NCBI GenBank assembly: GCA_033439795.1
Contig: JAUTDP010000001.1
Coordinates: 4,650,001 to 4,714,000, forward strand
Source of the DNA: Sordaria brevicollis
Lineage: Eukaryota; Ascomycota; Sordariomycetes; Sordariales; Sordariaceae
DNA: 64,000 bases
Direction of reading: 5' to 3'
Position 1 is the stretch's first letter; every line of letters begins with the position of its first letter. The notes below the pieces were generated by a model, which saw only the letters and a list, made by a program, of their open reading frames with translations, did no database searches and was not told where the DNA came from. This document shows, one piece after another, positions 46,124 through 58,830 of the stretch. The translations under genes and the position numbers were made by a program.

Positions 46124-47795
46124 CTAACCCTTGAGACAAACTGCCACTGGTTTTGTAACAGTCACTTCCTCCTTCAGGTCCCACGACGCCTCACTCCTGG
46201 AGCTCAACGCCGGCGATCCAGGATTCGAGTCAGAGAGGTCAGCGTCGCGCTCCTTAACATTGGCAGTCTTTAACTCCCCCTTTCCCGAAAGCTGGTGGAC
46301 CTGTCCAGTCTGATTCGGAAATACAAAGTCACCCTCATCCGGCCGACTGTGGTTAGAAGACGTAGTGGACGTATACAACCAAGCCCATGAACCCTTCCTC
46401 TTCGCCGATGGTTCTGACCCAATAGTAGGTGGACCCTCACCTGCTCTTCTAGCAATAGCATTTTGTTTGCAGTAGCGCTGCGCCTCAATATCCGATTCCC
46501 CAATATCGCTCTTGCTTGCACTGTTGTCAGATGTCGTCAACCGTAGTAGGCGCCCCAGGCGAGAAGAAAAAACACGGTCAAAGAAAGGTTTCAGAGTCAT
46601 GCAACAAGCAACAACAATAGCCCCGTTGACCTCTGAGCAAGTGAGGTAGGCGATGCTGACGTTGTCGAAGGTGAAGTCAGGTCGGGAAGCTTCGGCGACG
46701 AGGTCCCAGAGGCGGATGGAGGAGATTAGGCAGACTCTGTGTGTGTCCATTTCATCTCTTGTGTCAGTCAAAGTATCTTCCCTTGATCACAGACAAAACA
46801 CGAGAATGTAAAGAAAGAAAGAAATATACTCACAGCCCACCCAACCCCAAAACCAAAAACAACCTAACCTTCCTGCCCCAACCCACCTTCAATCCCACCA
46901 ACACCGGCAACGGCAGGACATACAACAGCACATCGGTCCCGATGTGAAGTGCCGTGTTGGCGTACCAGTATGCCACCCGCCTGCACTTCCACGTGTCACG
47001 GTCTTTACCTCCAGGGAGGTCACCCCAAAACGCCGGCAAGGGATCGCAAGCGGTTACCACCGTGTACAAAGTCCATATTCCGTTTGTGGCCACTACCACG
47101 CCTAGGATGAGGTAGACGAGGTAGCGCGCGTGTTGGTAGGAGAGGATGCGGATGTATAACAGCGAGATGGAGATCTTGGTGAAGAGGAGGGAGAGCATGT
47201 AGTAGAGGATTGTGTACCAGCCGGCCTGCGATTATTGAGAAGGTCAGTTTGGGATGTTGGGCTGGGCTCGACCTGAGCATGGAAAAGACAATGAGAGGGT
47301 GGGAGAGGGAAGGAGTAAAAAAAAGGAAAAGGGACAAAAGAAGGAAAGAAGGACGGAGTGTAAAACGTACCTTCCCCATCGGTACAACCATTGCTGGATC
47401 AACATCCAACGCGTGCTTTCCTAATCCGTATACAGCTTCTGCAGCAAAACAGAATTCCATCAGCAATTCCTTCCTTCCTTCCTTACAAGCAAACAAGACG
47501 TGACCGAGAAAAGGAGGGAAGACCTACGCTCAACCTGCCCCCCACTCATCAACCCACTCATCACCAATGCCGTCAGCAAAACCCAATCCTCTGCTCCCAA
47601 CACCCCGAACACTTTACTTGTACCCTGTCCACCTCCACCACGCAAGATGACTCCCCGAGTGTAAAACCGCAGAGTGACAAAGAAGGCCGCGATGATCCAA
47701 GTGATGATGGAGCAGGCGATGATGCTGGATTGGTGGGATTCAGAGGGATTGGAGATTAGGTTGGAAGGGGGTGGTGGCTGTGTTTGGGAGGGCAT
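46124..47795 (-). CDS. Seven-helix integral membrane protein, fungal rhodopsin-like / Pth11-type
   Basis: Four exons, 47795-47528, 47438-47371, 47225-46834 and 46736-46124, encode 446 aa. The introns are 89, 145 and 97 nt with standard signals, and all phases match. Seven hydrophobic segments lie in the first 310 residues. Family landmarks are visible: the first helix IIAFFVTLRFYTR region, EDWVLLTALVMS, AVYGLGKH, AGWYTILYYMLSLLFTKISI, CRRVAYWYANTALHIGTDVLLYVLPLPVL and LVCLISSIRLWDL. The C-terminal 130 residues are a hydrophilic Ser/Arg/Glu tail. Related proteins include the appressorium receptor-like Pth11 of Magnaporthe and many orphan fungal membrane proteins. No CFEM cysteine domain is present before the first helix. 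Ligand and function are unknown. Confidence 0.85.
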
Positions 47796-49092
47796 TGTAA
47801 AGTTTATGTAAACAAATGGTGTTGACCAAAAAGACAAGATAATCGTGGGTTTTTAGTCTGTAGACGGAGATCAGATAAGATGAGTGAGTGGGTCAAAGTT
47901 CTGTTGTCTCTTCCGTTGAACTGCCTATGGTGACCTGGGATGGAATGGAAGAGGGCGTTGTTGGCTTCTTAAGAATCTTCTTGTCCAGAACTTGTTGTTG
48001 TTCATTTTCAAGTTGACTCGTAATGGTCGCGAGGTTCGAGTCAAAAGAGCTTCTTGAAAATGACAACCTACCTCTATCTACCGAGCCGTGAAGTCTGTTC
48101 TTTCCCCTCTCGACCACAAAGCATCGCCCTCCTCTACCATAAGTCAGTGAGTAGTGCGTGTGGCGCGGTGGTGAACTCGACACAAGTTGACCGGGTCTGC
48201 TCAAGCTCGACCAGCCCTTTGACCAGGCCGGTCATGGCTCACAATTCGGTATATGTATGTTGTAGGATGTGTATGTAGTATATGTCTCTGTCCTTACCCC
48301 GGGCTGCTGGTCCAAGCATCCAGTTGATACCTGGAATGCGACCTGCTATAAAACGTTGATATAGGGTTATGTCAAAGCGTCGACGGTACGGTTCGGTACC
48401 GTTGCCGAAGCCGTTAAATGCATGAACTCCCCAGCCCGTTTACCCGTGTGGCCTGGGTTAGGGCCTGGAGATGGTGTCTGGTGTATATGACGGATTTTTA
48501 TGCATTAATGGACGATTGGATGTTAAGTGTCCAGATTTGGTGTATTTGGGTGAAGCCAACTGGCTCGTAATATATCTTCATGATCTTCAAAGAGGTGGAA
48601 CAACGACATGTGGAGTACATAAAACCTACTTCGAAGACCATAAAATATGTATTCGAGAAAATGAGGGGCTATTGATTCGGCATTTGGGCTTTTATATATA
48701 ACTGCGATGAAAAAGCCTATAATACAAATCCATGCGCGGCAAAAGTAACGACAAGGAAACCAAAAGTTCATCGACAGACGGAAAAAGGACGACGAAGGGC
48801 AATGCAGACAACAAGTTGCTAGACCAGACTAGACTAGACCACCCCAGAACACAATTCCCAACCAAAGGTTCCTCTCGTAACATCATAACACCTTGTGTGC
48901 CGGCTCGTACCATGTCCGACATGAGCAATTTGGCCATATACATACTGACCTCCCAAGACTTTTTGGTGGTCAGGCTGGTCCAGGTTATTCCTGAACTTGA
49001 TTTCGTTCTTTTTTGTACCTTTCTCCCTTCGTATAGTAATACCCGAATCAAAACAGCAATGCATTCCATACCAGAATGGAATCCCGTTTCTC
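47796..49092. other. Intergenic region between Pth11-like and URC4-like genes
   Basis: Promoter of the Pth11-like gene and 3' end of the URC4-like gene. Frames up to 129 codons have no motif. No gene supported. Confidence 0.5.
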
Positions 49093-51050
49093 CTAGAATA
49101 CGGTGCCGTCACTATCAATAAGAATAGGAGGTTCCTTGGTGTTTGGTCGGCTGACTTCGGCAATTTCACGGCCACCCTGTAAAGCAACAGTAGTTAGCAA
49201 GTGAATCATTAGAATAGTCGAGAATAAAGAAGCGAACTCACCTTCCAGCTACCAGCCTCTAGCACTTGAGCAAGGGTAAGCTCGTTGCCCTGCAGCTCAT
49301 TGGCCAAAACCTTGTTGACCTCAACGCAAAGCTTGTCAAGGAAGCCGACGGTGACACCTCTCCACTCCACAATGACATCGTCACTGGGCTCAAACATGGG
49401 AGCCACTTCGTTCTCCTTGGTACCGGTGCGTTCGCAGTACGAGGTGTAATGCGCCAAGCCGCGATCCATATCCTCCTTCTTCAATGTGAGGACGCCGAGA
49501 TCGATAAACAGACCGCCGTTGCGATACTCGGGAAGGCCAGTAAGAAGCTCCTGGCCAGCAAACTGAATCTTCATAATGCTCTGCATGGGCTGCATGAGCG
49601 AGTAGGTAAGCCACTGGGTGAGCTTGTGGAAGGGAAGAATGCTTTCCCAGGGCGCAACACCGTTGGACTGGCCAGAGGTGTTTGGGAAAGGCGAAAATGT
49701 CGGGCTCGAGGGCGACTGGGCCGGCTGAGGCATGGAGCTGCAGGGCCAAGCGTCGCCCAAAGATACGCCGTTGATGGCAGTCCTCGATGGCGGCCAGACA
49801 GGAGCGAGGCCACTCATGAGGACGTTCCACAAGACAGGGAGGGGAACAATCAAGCCGTTTGTCGCCTGTGTCGAGGGGTGGTCGAGGATGTGGTCGAGCA
49901 TGTTTCCAGGTCTTCCATCCGCGCCGAAGAACTCGGTCTTCTCCTCTAAAGCTTGGCCCAAGCGAATAAGGAGCTGGGCGCGGCCTTCGATGCCAGCCAT
50001 CTCGTTACCCGGTCCAGACTGCAGTCCCTGGGCGAGCTTGTCGACGGTTAGGTTCGCCAAGCCCTCTTTGTCGACCTGGTACTTGTTGTTCTTGTTACCA
50101 GAAAACAGACCCTGATAATCTTGTCAGCCTAACGAGCGATACCCAGACTAAAGCTCCAACTTACGGTCTTGAACATCTCCAAGCTAGCAACAGCAATGCC
50201 TTCAGATCGCCTGTAGATGCGGCCATTCTCGTTGCTCTTATAGCTCCACTGTGTACCGGCACCGGCGTCAAGCAACACACTGACGAGGAAGAGATCAATC
50301 ATGCGCTTGCACTTTTCCGTGTTGTCGACATCTTCGGGGAATGTGGACAGGAGGTGAGCGATGCGGTCGCGTCCGCCGACGGCGAAATGCTGGTGACGGC
50401 CGTGGCCGGGAATCGTTGTGAAAGGGGCGTCATAATCTCTCTGTATCGCCGAGTGTTAGTTATCATCAACTGTACCCATAGGCGATGTACCTGTGCCGCA
50501 ATGGAGTTCATGTCGGTGCGTTGGTGCGGGATGACCCGCTGTCATCTGAAGTTGTCGGGGTCGTCGCACTGACACCCGCAACATAGCGCAGGGTACCCCG
50601 CACGACTAACGACACCTCTTCAGAAAAAAAAGAGGAAGCAAGTCGACTGACCTTGATGATGTTGGCAACAAAAGTGACTACATCGTCAAACTTATTCATA
50701 TCGACATCGAAGTGGTTGAGCTCATTGCGCAGGGCCTTCTCGGTGACAATCTTGCAGCGCTCGCGGACGGCGCCCAGGCTCCTGAGGTATCCAACAGGGT
50801 CGAGCTGCGGGTCGGGGGGCTTGGGGATGTCGATCCGGGGCACGCCGGGGTTGAGGCCGGGAGAAAAGGGAGGTGTTCCTGGATTGCTGCTCATGGTGGC
50901 GGCTGATGTTCGGTTTAGGATGCGAGAAGTGGAAAAACCGGGAGACTTGATGCTGGACGAACCCGAGGTGAGGGAGGATTTTGACTGCGAAGCGCTCAGC
51001 GTCGGCGCCTCCGTCTTCGGCGCCTTATCCCTCCGTGAAAAGAGACCCAT
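49093..51050 (-). CDS. urc4: Uracil catabolism protein URC4/Urg3 family (DUF1688)
   Basis: Modelled exons 51050-50652, 50440-50165, 50111-49242 and 49176-49093 give 542 aa. The introns are 211, 53 and 65 nt. After a Ser/Thr-rich N-terminus of about 75 residues, the DUF1688 domain runs to the end: PVGYLRSLGAVRERCKIV, IPGHGRHQHFAVGGRDRI, LFLVSVLLDAGAGTQWSYK, RRSEGIAVASLEMFKTGLFS, INGVSLGDAWPC, FHKLTQWLTYSLMQP, TGLPEYRNGGLFIDLGVL, and the terminal segment ending DSDGTVF. URC4 is required for the URC uracil-degradation route in Lachancea kluyveri, and S. pombe urg3 is uracil-induced; its biochemical step is unresolved. The 211-nt first intron contains an in-frame 48-nt segment with splice signals on both sides (50491-50538), which could be an extra exon. 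Start ATG 51050 gives MGLFSRRDK. Confidence 0.88.
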
Positions 51051-53273
51051 CTTTGCTGACCGGTGGTGAGTGGTGAGTGATCTGGATGATGCGGTTGGCT
51101 CCTGGTGGGCGCAATCGGTAGTCGGCCAAGTCCTATGGCTGTCTCGACGTCGATGTTGCACTCTGGTTGCACTCTGGAGGCGTAGCTCGGAGAGGAGAGT
51201 GCACAATTGGCGGGGTACAGGGCTGTTGATTGGCTGTCAGACACTATCTATGGACGGTTATCGAGGCGTATGACAGAAGCCATGCGCCTAGAGGTGATAA
51301 AGGTGGAGGAGGAGGATCGCGGGAGGATGCGCAGGATGGGTTACACCAGATCGACAAGGCAGATATGTTTCGGACTGGAGCAATGGTTCCAATGAGAGGC
51401 TCCCGAGGACCAAGTTGAGGTAATGGATATTGGATCCTCGCCGTCTGGTATCGCCCGTGGGGTATTGTTGCAGCGCTACACAGTTGTTGATAGGAGACTG
51501 CTGTAAAGCAGATACGGGGAGCGAGGGCAGTAATAGGAAGGTAAGCAAAGAGGAGGAGGTAAGGATGAGTTTGTATTACCTATGTGACTGATAGTGAGAG
51601 ATATGATATGACTCCTGTCGTCTCTACCCTAGTGACCTTTGATGATAACTGATGTATATATATGTGAACGAAGGTCGGGTTCGGGTTCGGGTCCGAGGTA
51701 TTGGATGTTGTTTGGCGAATCAGTTTTTGAACGAGTGACTGGTTGTAGAAGAGAAGAGGAAGAGCGAACGGAAAGTCGATGTCAGAATCTCGACTCGGGG
51801 TGTGTGTCTTTTTTTGAATCTCAGACGAAAGACGGACACCGGCACCTTTTGTTTCAAAACCCGCAAAGAGCCCTTGCAAGAAAAAAAAAATCAAGAGTGC
51901 AAGGGACGGGAAGGAGGAATGAAAGAAACTAAATGCAATGAGACGGTCACATGGACCTCCACAGAAACAGACATGGGATGGGATGATGGATGGGGATTGT
52001 ATGGGGACCGACGGCCTGCAATAGGGGGGGAGACCTGGGAGACGGAATCCTGGGCGTGAACCTTGACGATGGGCGCCGGGCGCAGAACCTGGAGGGGGTG
52101 TGGGCGCGAGCGAGATGGGACGAAGCTCCGGCTTGCTGGGCCAGGGAGCTTGGACCACCCACCTAGTAGAGGCAGCTAGGGAACAGCCCACAGTCCGCGA
52201 ATCTGGCAGTCTGTCCAGTGCGTGTGCGTGCGAGCAGTCGCAACTCGCAAAACAATCCCGTTCCCGCAAGAGCACACCCAGAACAGCCGACACGCAGGCG
52301 GGTCCCTGAATACGGTGCCTTGCATTTCTGCTGCACCTGCCTTCTGTGGTGGGATTGCATGTCTGCTGGGTGGGATCAAGTGGGCATGCAGTGGGATTGG
52401 TGGCCCGTGCTGGCCCACTGCCTACGGGAAAGCAACGGGAGGGACGTCCGCTCAGAGTTTTTGAGTTGGGCCGTCAACCTGGAACATCCAGACACAATCC
52501 AGCAGTCTCTTTGGTTTCGCTGAATATTATGACATACCTCGACACTTTCTGGATTCTGACATCTAGCCCACTTCCCACCAACCGAGTTCCAAGATGCAAC
52601 CGAGTGACGAAAGGAAGACCAGGCTCTCTGCTAGTGAACAGCACTACTCCGAGCAGGCAGTGCTTCCGTTAGTGCTTCCGTGGAGCGAAAGCGTGTGTGA
52701 CGGGCCCCTTATCGGCTGCAGAAGGGACAATCCTTCTATTTGATCGGCCATTGCCCAGAAGCAGCGAACGGCGCCGCAATGACCCTAACGAAGCGCAATC
52801 ATGGTTGCAGTATTGACGGGTCCCTCATCGGATCCGACTGGCCGCCTGGAAAACTTTTACTCTCTGGCCCCGTCTGTGTCCAGGGTTTCGGTGGATTACC
52901 ATCTGGAATTTCAACAACGAGGCTTCCCACTTGCCGAGCGCTTCTTCGTTCTCGACAGAAACTCGTACCAACGACGACTCGAAAGCTCCCGACATGGGCT
53001 GATCACCAACCGTTGGGGCCCGTACGAGGAGGGTCGAGGAGAGGGTCCCGGGTCAGAAGAGAGGGTCACAAAGGGTCTGGAGCGACCAAGCAACGACTAA
53101 AATAAGCCCGATCGGGCGCTAGAGCCACTCGCTGATGGTTGTCGCCAGCGGATCCTGGGCCAGAAAGGCAGTGCCCTCCAGTATCGTAGGTGTCGTGCTG
53201 CGCTGAGAAATTAACGCAACGGAGGCCGGCGGAGGTGCCCCATCCAAACTCTCTCTCCCACTCGGCCTGCTCC
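51051..53273. other. 2.2-kb region upstream of the URC4-like gene
   Basis: No gene supported. The minus-strand frame of 237 codons (51580-52293) and several plus-strand frames are compositionally odd and without motifs. Probably promoter and leader of the URC4-like gene, which reads away from the transposon. Confidence 0.5.
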
Positions 53274-53278
53274 CCTCC
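53274..53278. repeat. Target-site duplication, left copy (CCTCC)
   Basis: CCTCC directly before the left LTR; the same five bases follow the right LTR. Five base pairs is the usual copia integration footprint. Confidence 0.85.
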
Positions 53279-53472
53279 TATCAGATTCCAGGGTGGTATT
53301 CTAGGCCAAAACAGTATAGACCAGTATACAACTGGTCAACACTACCAGCCACCCAGAAGGTCTTGGCAAATAAGGGATACCTCCAACTCCCCCGACCAGA
53401 GCTCCAGAATCCTATTCTCCACAGTCACACACAAATACACAGAATCAATCAATTCTCCCATACAATCTAACA
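53279..53472 (+). repeat. Left LTR (194 bp)
   Basis: Differs from the right LTR at 11 of 194 positions, all C/T or G/A transitions. The changes that look RIP-derived in this copy lie in its right, interior-facing part (TCTAACA for TCTGACA, CACAAATAC for CACAGATAC, CCTATTC for CCTGTTC, and two sites near 53332-53341). Confidence 0.95.
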
Positions 53473-56400
53473 ATTAATAATCTAATATGCTTATTACTAT
53501 CAATACTAATAATAACAATAACACCACTATTACTATTACGATATTTTCTTCAAAGCAAATTAATAAAACAATTATTAACAACCCCTTCCTTATTAATAAT
53601 GACGATTAAGTCCGCTAGGAAGAAATACTATAAATTAAATACAATCCCAATATTATTAAAATTTAATTCCTAGGCGAAATCGATATACCCCGCGAACCTC
53701 TCTACCCTAAACCCGGTAATTTCCCTCTTAAACCAACTACCAAACTCCGCATCGAAATAATTAATAAAGAATTACGTCTTCTTAAAACTAATCTCCTTCG
53801 CACTACGATTAATAAAATTAGAAAAACTATCGAAATTCCCTACTATTATCGAAACGATATTTTAATCGATAAAATCCCTACCGAAGAAAATCTAGGCAAT
53901 TTCTAATTCTATTATAACGCTAAAATTACCTACCCTAATAAAAAAAAGGATTAACTAAAATTCGAAATTAGGGATAAAGCCGTAAGAGCCTAAATAAAAT
54001 TTTTAATTAATTACGGACTTTAAGGCTCGGCTATAAAGGAAGAATAGGATATTTAAACTTAATATAACCTCTTTAAATAAAAAACCCGATATAATATTAC
54101 TAATAAATTCATTAATACCTATAAGGCTTATACTAATAATATTATAATCCTTCGAAAGGAACCGATTAATTTCAATACCTAACTCTAAAATTAGGTTATA
54201 ACTATAAATAATAATATTACTAAAGGAATTAGGGAATATATAAACATTATATCCTAATATAACAATTTCCGCGCCACTATTAAAATTGTCCGACTTAATT
54301 ACGCCGATATAATATAAAAATTCAACGATAAAATAGAAAATAATATTTTAAAATATATAAAAATATATAAAGACTTTAAGAAGTAGGGTATAAATAATCG
54401 CCGTAGTATTATAACCCCCGCGGGCAAAAATAATCGTAGGGTATTCACTATTAAAATCGACGGTTAAATTTATTATCGTATTAATAACGATAATAAAATT
54501 AATAATTACTAAGAAGCTAATAATAAAAATACTCGTTAATAAGGTAGAAATAAGAAGCCTAAAAGCAATATAAGCAAATGAAAGTAGGCGTCGGATAATT
54601 CCGAAAATACGCGCAAAAAATAAAATTCGAAAAATAAAAAGGGTAAAAGTAAAGAATTCCCTATATATAAAATATACGAAAAAAGACCTCACTCTCTTAA
54701 AGAATATTAATACGTAAATCTAAATATTAAATCTAAAACTTTTAAATTATATCCCTCTACTACGCGAACCGTTAAAATTAATATTGCGAAAGACGCTAAT
54801 TTAACTAAGAAAATTAAAATTATTAAGGAGAAGGCTATTAAAATAGTAAAGTTTAAATTTATATAATTCCCTAAGGAGGAATACAAAGTAACTTTCCAAA
54901 TCGGTAACGGAAATAAATAAAAAAAATATCCTTTCAAAAATTCAATTATTTTAAATTTAGGGAATTCTCTCTATATATTTAATAAAATCACTTATTTCTA
55001 TTATTTTCGTTATACTAATCTAGATAATTATTTATAAATAAATAACTCCCGTATTGAAATTTAAGGCTTTAAGGAAGTTAACGTCGTTATTAAAAGTAAA
55101 AAAGGCAATTTAAAACTATAATTAAAAGAAGTTACGTTTTACCCTAATTTCGTTATTAATTTCGTTTCCTTCTTCCTACTATAAAGGTAAGGATTTTATT
55201 AGGACTATCGACTTCTAAATAATTATCTAAAAAAAGCTAACGGGTTATTCTTCTATTCTTTAAATACTATCCTCAATTAAACGGTTTTAGAATACTTACT
55301 TATATCCTTTACCAAATTAATATTCATAGCGTAACGATACTAAATCAATTCCTATATAAAGAAACCGTCGATTTAAACTACTAAAATATAATACTACCGA
55401 TTCGGTTACCCTAATCCCTAAATATTCGAATATTTATAAAACGTTAATAGGGTATAATTATAAAATATCCCAACTAAAAAGAAGGACGCGGACAACACGA
55501 TTACGATAAATTCCAATTTAATTAAAAAGCCTTCGAATAATCTCCCCTCTACAATACCCTTAAAAGGGATACCGATAATCGAATATAATGCCTATATTAT
55601 AATTAAAATACAACGTTAAATATAGCGAATCCTTCGAAACCGTAAATATAAACTAAGGTAACGCCTTGCAACAAACTTCTTCGAATTCGATAAAAGTATC
55701 AACAAATACCGATACTTTATATTCATTACCTACCGATAATCTAAATATATATAGGATTATTACCTTTCGAACCGGATATTTACTAATATTACCTCGATTT
55801 TATATAATTATATAAATATATTAATATATTAATATAATATTAAAATTAAAGCCCTCGAATATAATAATAAGTTCAACCGAAGAGAAATACCAACTAAATT
55901 CGGAATAAAAAGTATATTACTCGAACCCTCTATTCCTAATACCTAAAAATAAAATAATAGAACAAAATATTCAAAGGGTATAGTAAAGTAATAATATAAT
56001 ATAATAAAGAATAATTCAAAATTTCCGATCGATCTATAGCCAAAAATTATATACGTAACAATTTATTTACTAAACCAGTCACTTTAATACCTCTATAATT
56101 AAAAATCCCTATATAAACGCTTTTATACCTATATTACTCAATAATATAATTAATAAGAACTATAGCGATTAAATATCAATTACCTTCGAATATATAAGTA
56201 TAAAATATACTCTATAACCAATACGGTATAAAAGAAAGAGAAATATTGCTAAAAATATCTCCCCAGAGCGTAAATCGGCTATTTAATCGAATATAACGCT
56301 TCTTCGATATACTATATATAAAACCCCGTTACGAAGTAAATTATTCAAATACGTAACGTAATATTTAACGAACGTATTAAATTCTCCCCTAATAAAACTA

Positions 56401-58631
56401 ATATTAAGGAGGACTTAATAACTTTAAAAATAATAACTACTAAAAAGTTCGCTAAAAAATTAAACAAAATAAATAAATAAAACCCAGATCAGGGGGTACC
56501 AGCGAATCCCTACCCAAAAGATACCGAAGTCGAACCTCTTCCAAATATAATACTCGAAAAGGAAACCCTAAATTCCTAGTAAAAAACCGCCTAAAAGACT
56601 AAAGCCGGGGATATTTACGAAATTATAAGGCTAAATAAAATAATTATCGATTTTATTATAGATTTATACCTAATGCCGCTAAATACCCCTCCTTCGTACG
56701 TAATAACCTTATATATAAACGTTATATTAAATTAAATAATCGATAAATACTTTCGAAAATTAGAACTATAAAAAAATACCTTTTTAATAAAAAAACTATT
56801 ATAATTAATAGTAGAAATAATTATTAAAATAATTATAAAGGTAAAAATATAATAGCTATTAACTAAATATAATAAATTAAATAATCTATACTGCCGTAAC
56901 CTCCCGGGGGTATTAAAGAGCTATTACGACCTCGAAAATCACCCTTTTAATAAGAAATTTCGTAAAGCAAAACGAACCTACTTTAATAATTATAAGGATA
57001 TAAGAATTTAGGTTAAAATCGACTAAGATATCCTTCGTACAAAAGGGAAATAAATCTTTAATTATATATAAATATATATTTATAAATTCAATAAAAATAA
57101 TACTTTAAATAAAATTAAAACCAAACTAGTAATCCGAGGAGACTAATAATATAAAATAAGCGTTAATACCTATACCTCTACCCTAGCAGGAAGGTCCTTC
57201 CGAACTATTATCGTATTAGCGGTTTATTTTAATATAGAGCTTATTTAATAGAATATAATAAACGCCTTCGTAAATATTACAATCGATAAAGAAATCTATA
57301 TACGCATACCACTAAAATATTGGGTAGAAAAAAAAGTTCTTAGACTACTAAAAACGCTCTATAGCCTCTAACGAGCCCCCTTACTATAGTAAAGGGAATT
57401 AAATAGAATATTTAAGGGTATAAGATTTAAAACTATTCCTAAAGATCTATATATTATAAAGAAGGAGAGAATATTTATAATATATTATATTAACGATATC
57501 GTCTTTACTTATTTAAAAGAATACGAAAACTAAGTTAAAAAATATATTAACCTACTATAATTAAAATACTAATTAACCGGTAATAAAGAGTTATAATAAT
57601 TCCTAAATATTAAAATTATCCGTAACCGTAAGGCAAGAAAAATCTAACTATCCTAAAAAACCTATATTAAAAAGATCAGCAAATTATTAAAATCTACTTA
57701 CAAACCTACTATAGTACTAATAAAACAATAAAAATTATTACCCTTTAATAGGCTAATTAACTATATTAAAATCAAAAACTATTAAATTAACGTAAATTTT
57801 ATACTATACACCGCCATTAATACGCGACTAAATATAACTTTCTCAATTAATCGATTAGTTCGATTTAATTACAATCCTAATTTAAAATACTATAACGCTA
57901 ATAAAAAGGTTATTTATTACCTTCGCACAATTAAAGATTAATATTTATATTATAAAGGCAATAACCGATTCGAAATAATTTTAAACGCTTCATTTACCGA
58001 TAATAAAATAAACCGTAAAAGTTTTTAAAGATTTATAATTAAATTATACAGTAGATTTATTTATTAAGGTACTACCAAACAAACCGCTATCGCAACGTCA
58101 ATAATAAAAATAGAACTTTATACTATTAAAAAAATTATTAAAGAAATACTATTTATTAACCGATTTATTAAGGCTTTAAATATAAAATTACTTAACAACC
58201 CTATCCCTACTATAAAATATAATAATTAATAAACTATTAAAGTACTTACTAAGGAAATTCCTACCTTTATTACTAAAATGAGGCATATCGATATCTATTA
58301 ATATTAACTTCGAAAGGAGATTATCGAAAAGGAGACCCTTAAGATTAACTACTTAAAGACTAAAGAAATACCCGCGGATAGATTAACGAAGGTATTTAAA
58401 GTATTAGAGTATAAGAGGTTTAAGGAGCTATTAAGGATATTTATAAAACTACTACGACCGATTATAATAGATAATAATAAAAAGACTCTAAAAATAGAAA
58501 ATTTGGATAAATATTTAGGTATTATAATAGGAAAAGCAATAGTAAATTAACCAAAAAGAATAGGAAATATATAAATAGCTTTACTCTCGACCCTAAAAGG
58601 GTAATCGAAATAGTTTTCGAATAAGGGGGTA
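53473..58631 (+). pseudogene. RIP-destroyed copia gag-pol
   Basis: A gag-pol polyprotein gene reduced to fragments by TAA and TAG stops. The integrase region is about 55120-56000: LKEVTFYPNFVINFVSF (near 55120-55170) precedes it, and TNFFEFDKSINKYRYF begins near 55668, where the first catalytic Asp now reads Asn. Reverse transcriptase lies at about 57200-57700: INAFVNITIDKEIYIRIP, TLYSL-stop-RAP, and the catalytic box YYINDIVF at 57483-57506, a RIP form of YVDD. RNase H is at about 57984-58400 (NASFTDNKINRKS; late motif ADRLTKVFK). The gag part (about 53600-54700) is not readable. No product is expected. Confidence 0.9.
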
Positions 58632-58825
58632 TATTAAATTCTAGGGTAGTATTTTAGGCCAAAACAGTATAGACCAGTATACAGCTAGTCAGCACTACCA
58701 GCCACCCAGAAGGTCTTGGCAAATAAGGGATACCTCCAACTCCCCCGACCAGAGCTCCAGAATCCTGTTCTCCACAGTCACACACAGATACACAGAATCA
58801 ATCAATTCTCCCATACAATCTGACA
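58632..58825 (+). repeat. Right LTR (194 bp)
   Basis: Same length as the left LTR. Its apparent RIP changes (TATTAAATTCTAGGGTAG in place of TATCAGATTCCAGGGTGG, ATTTTAGG for ATTCTAGG, and one site near 58686) are in its left, interior-facing part. The outer 130 bp look unmutated. Confidence 0.95.
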
Positions 58826-58830
58826 CCTCC
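58826..58830. repeat. Target-site duplication, right copy (CCTCC)
   Basis: Matches the CCTCC that precedes the left LTR. Confidence 0.85.

Larger units (their letters stand above)
53279..58825 (+). mobile_element. Complete Ty1/copia LTR retrotransposon, inactivated by RIP
   Basis: 5,547-bp element with two 194-bp LTRs and a 5-bp target duplication. LTR ends are TATCAGA/TCTAACA (left) and TATTAAA/TCTGACA (right), consistent with an original TGTCAGA...TCTGACA inverted terminus. The interior is extremely AT-rich and almost free of CpA and TpG while keeping CpG, the mark of saturated repeat-induced point mutation; 54001-54060, for example, has neither dinucleotide. Decayed pol domains read in + orientation in the order integrase, reverse transcriptase, RNase H, which defines copia rather than gypsy. 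A purine-rich AATAAGGGGG lies just before the right LTR and would be the polypurine tract. No frame is intact. Confidence 0.95.

Noticed and set aside
51580..52293. 237-codon minus-strand frame upstream of the URC4-like gene
   Set aside because: Compositionally biased, includes poly-A derived Phe runs, and no family resemblance; more likely leader or promoter.
54348..54937. Hydrophobic minus-strand frames inside the transposon (membrane-protein-like)
   Set aside because: Ile/Leu/Phe-rich sequence is what any RIP-saturated AT-rich DNA yields on the strand opposite its stops; the element's real frames are on the + strand.
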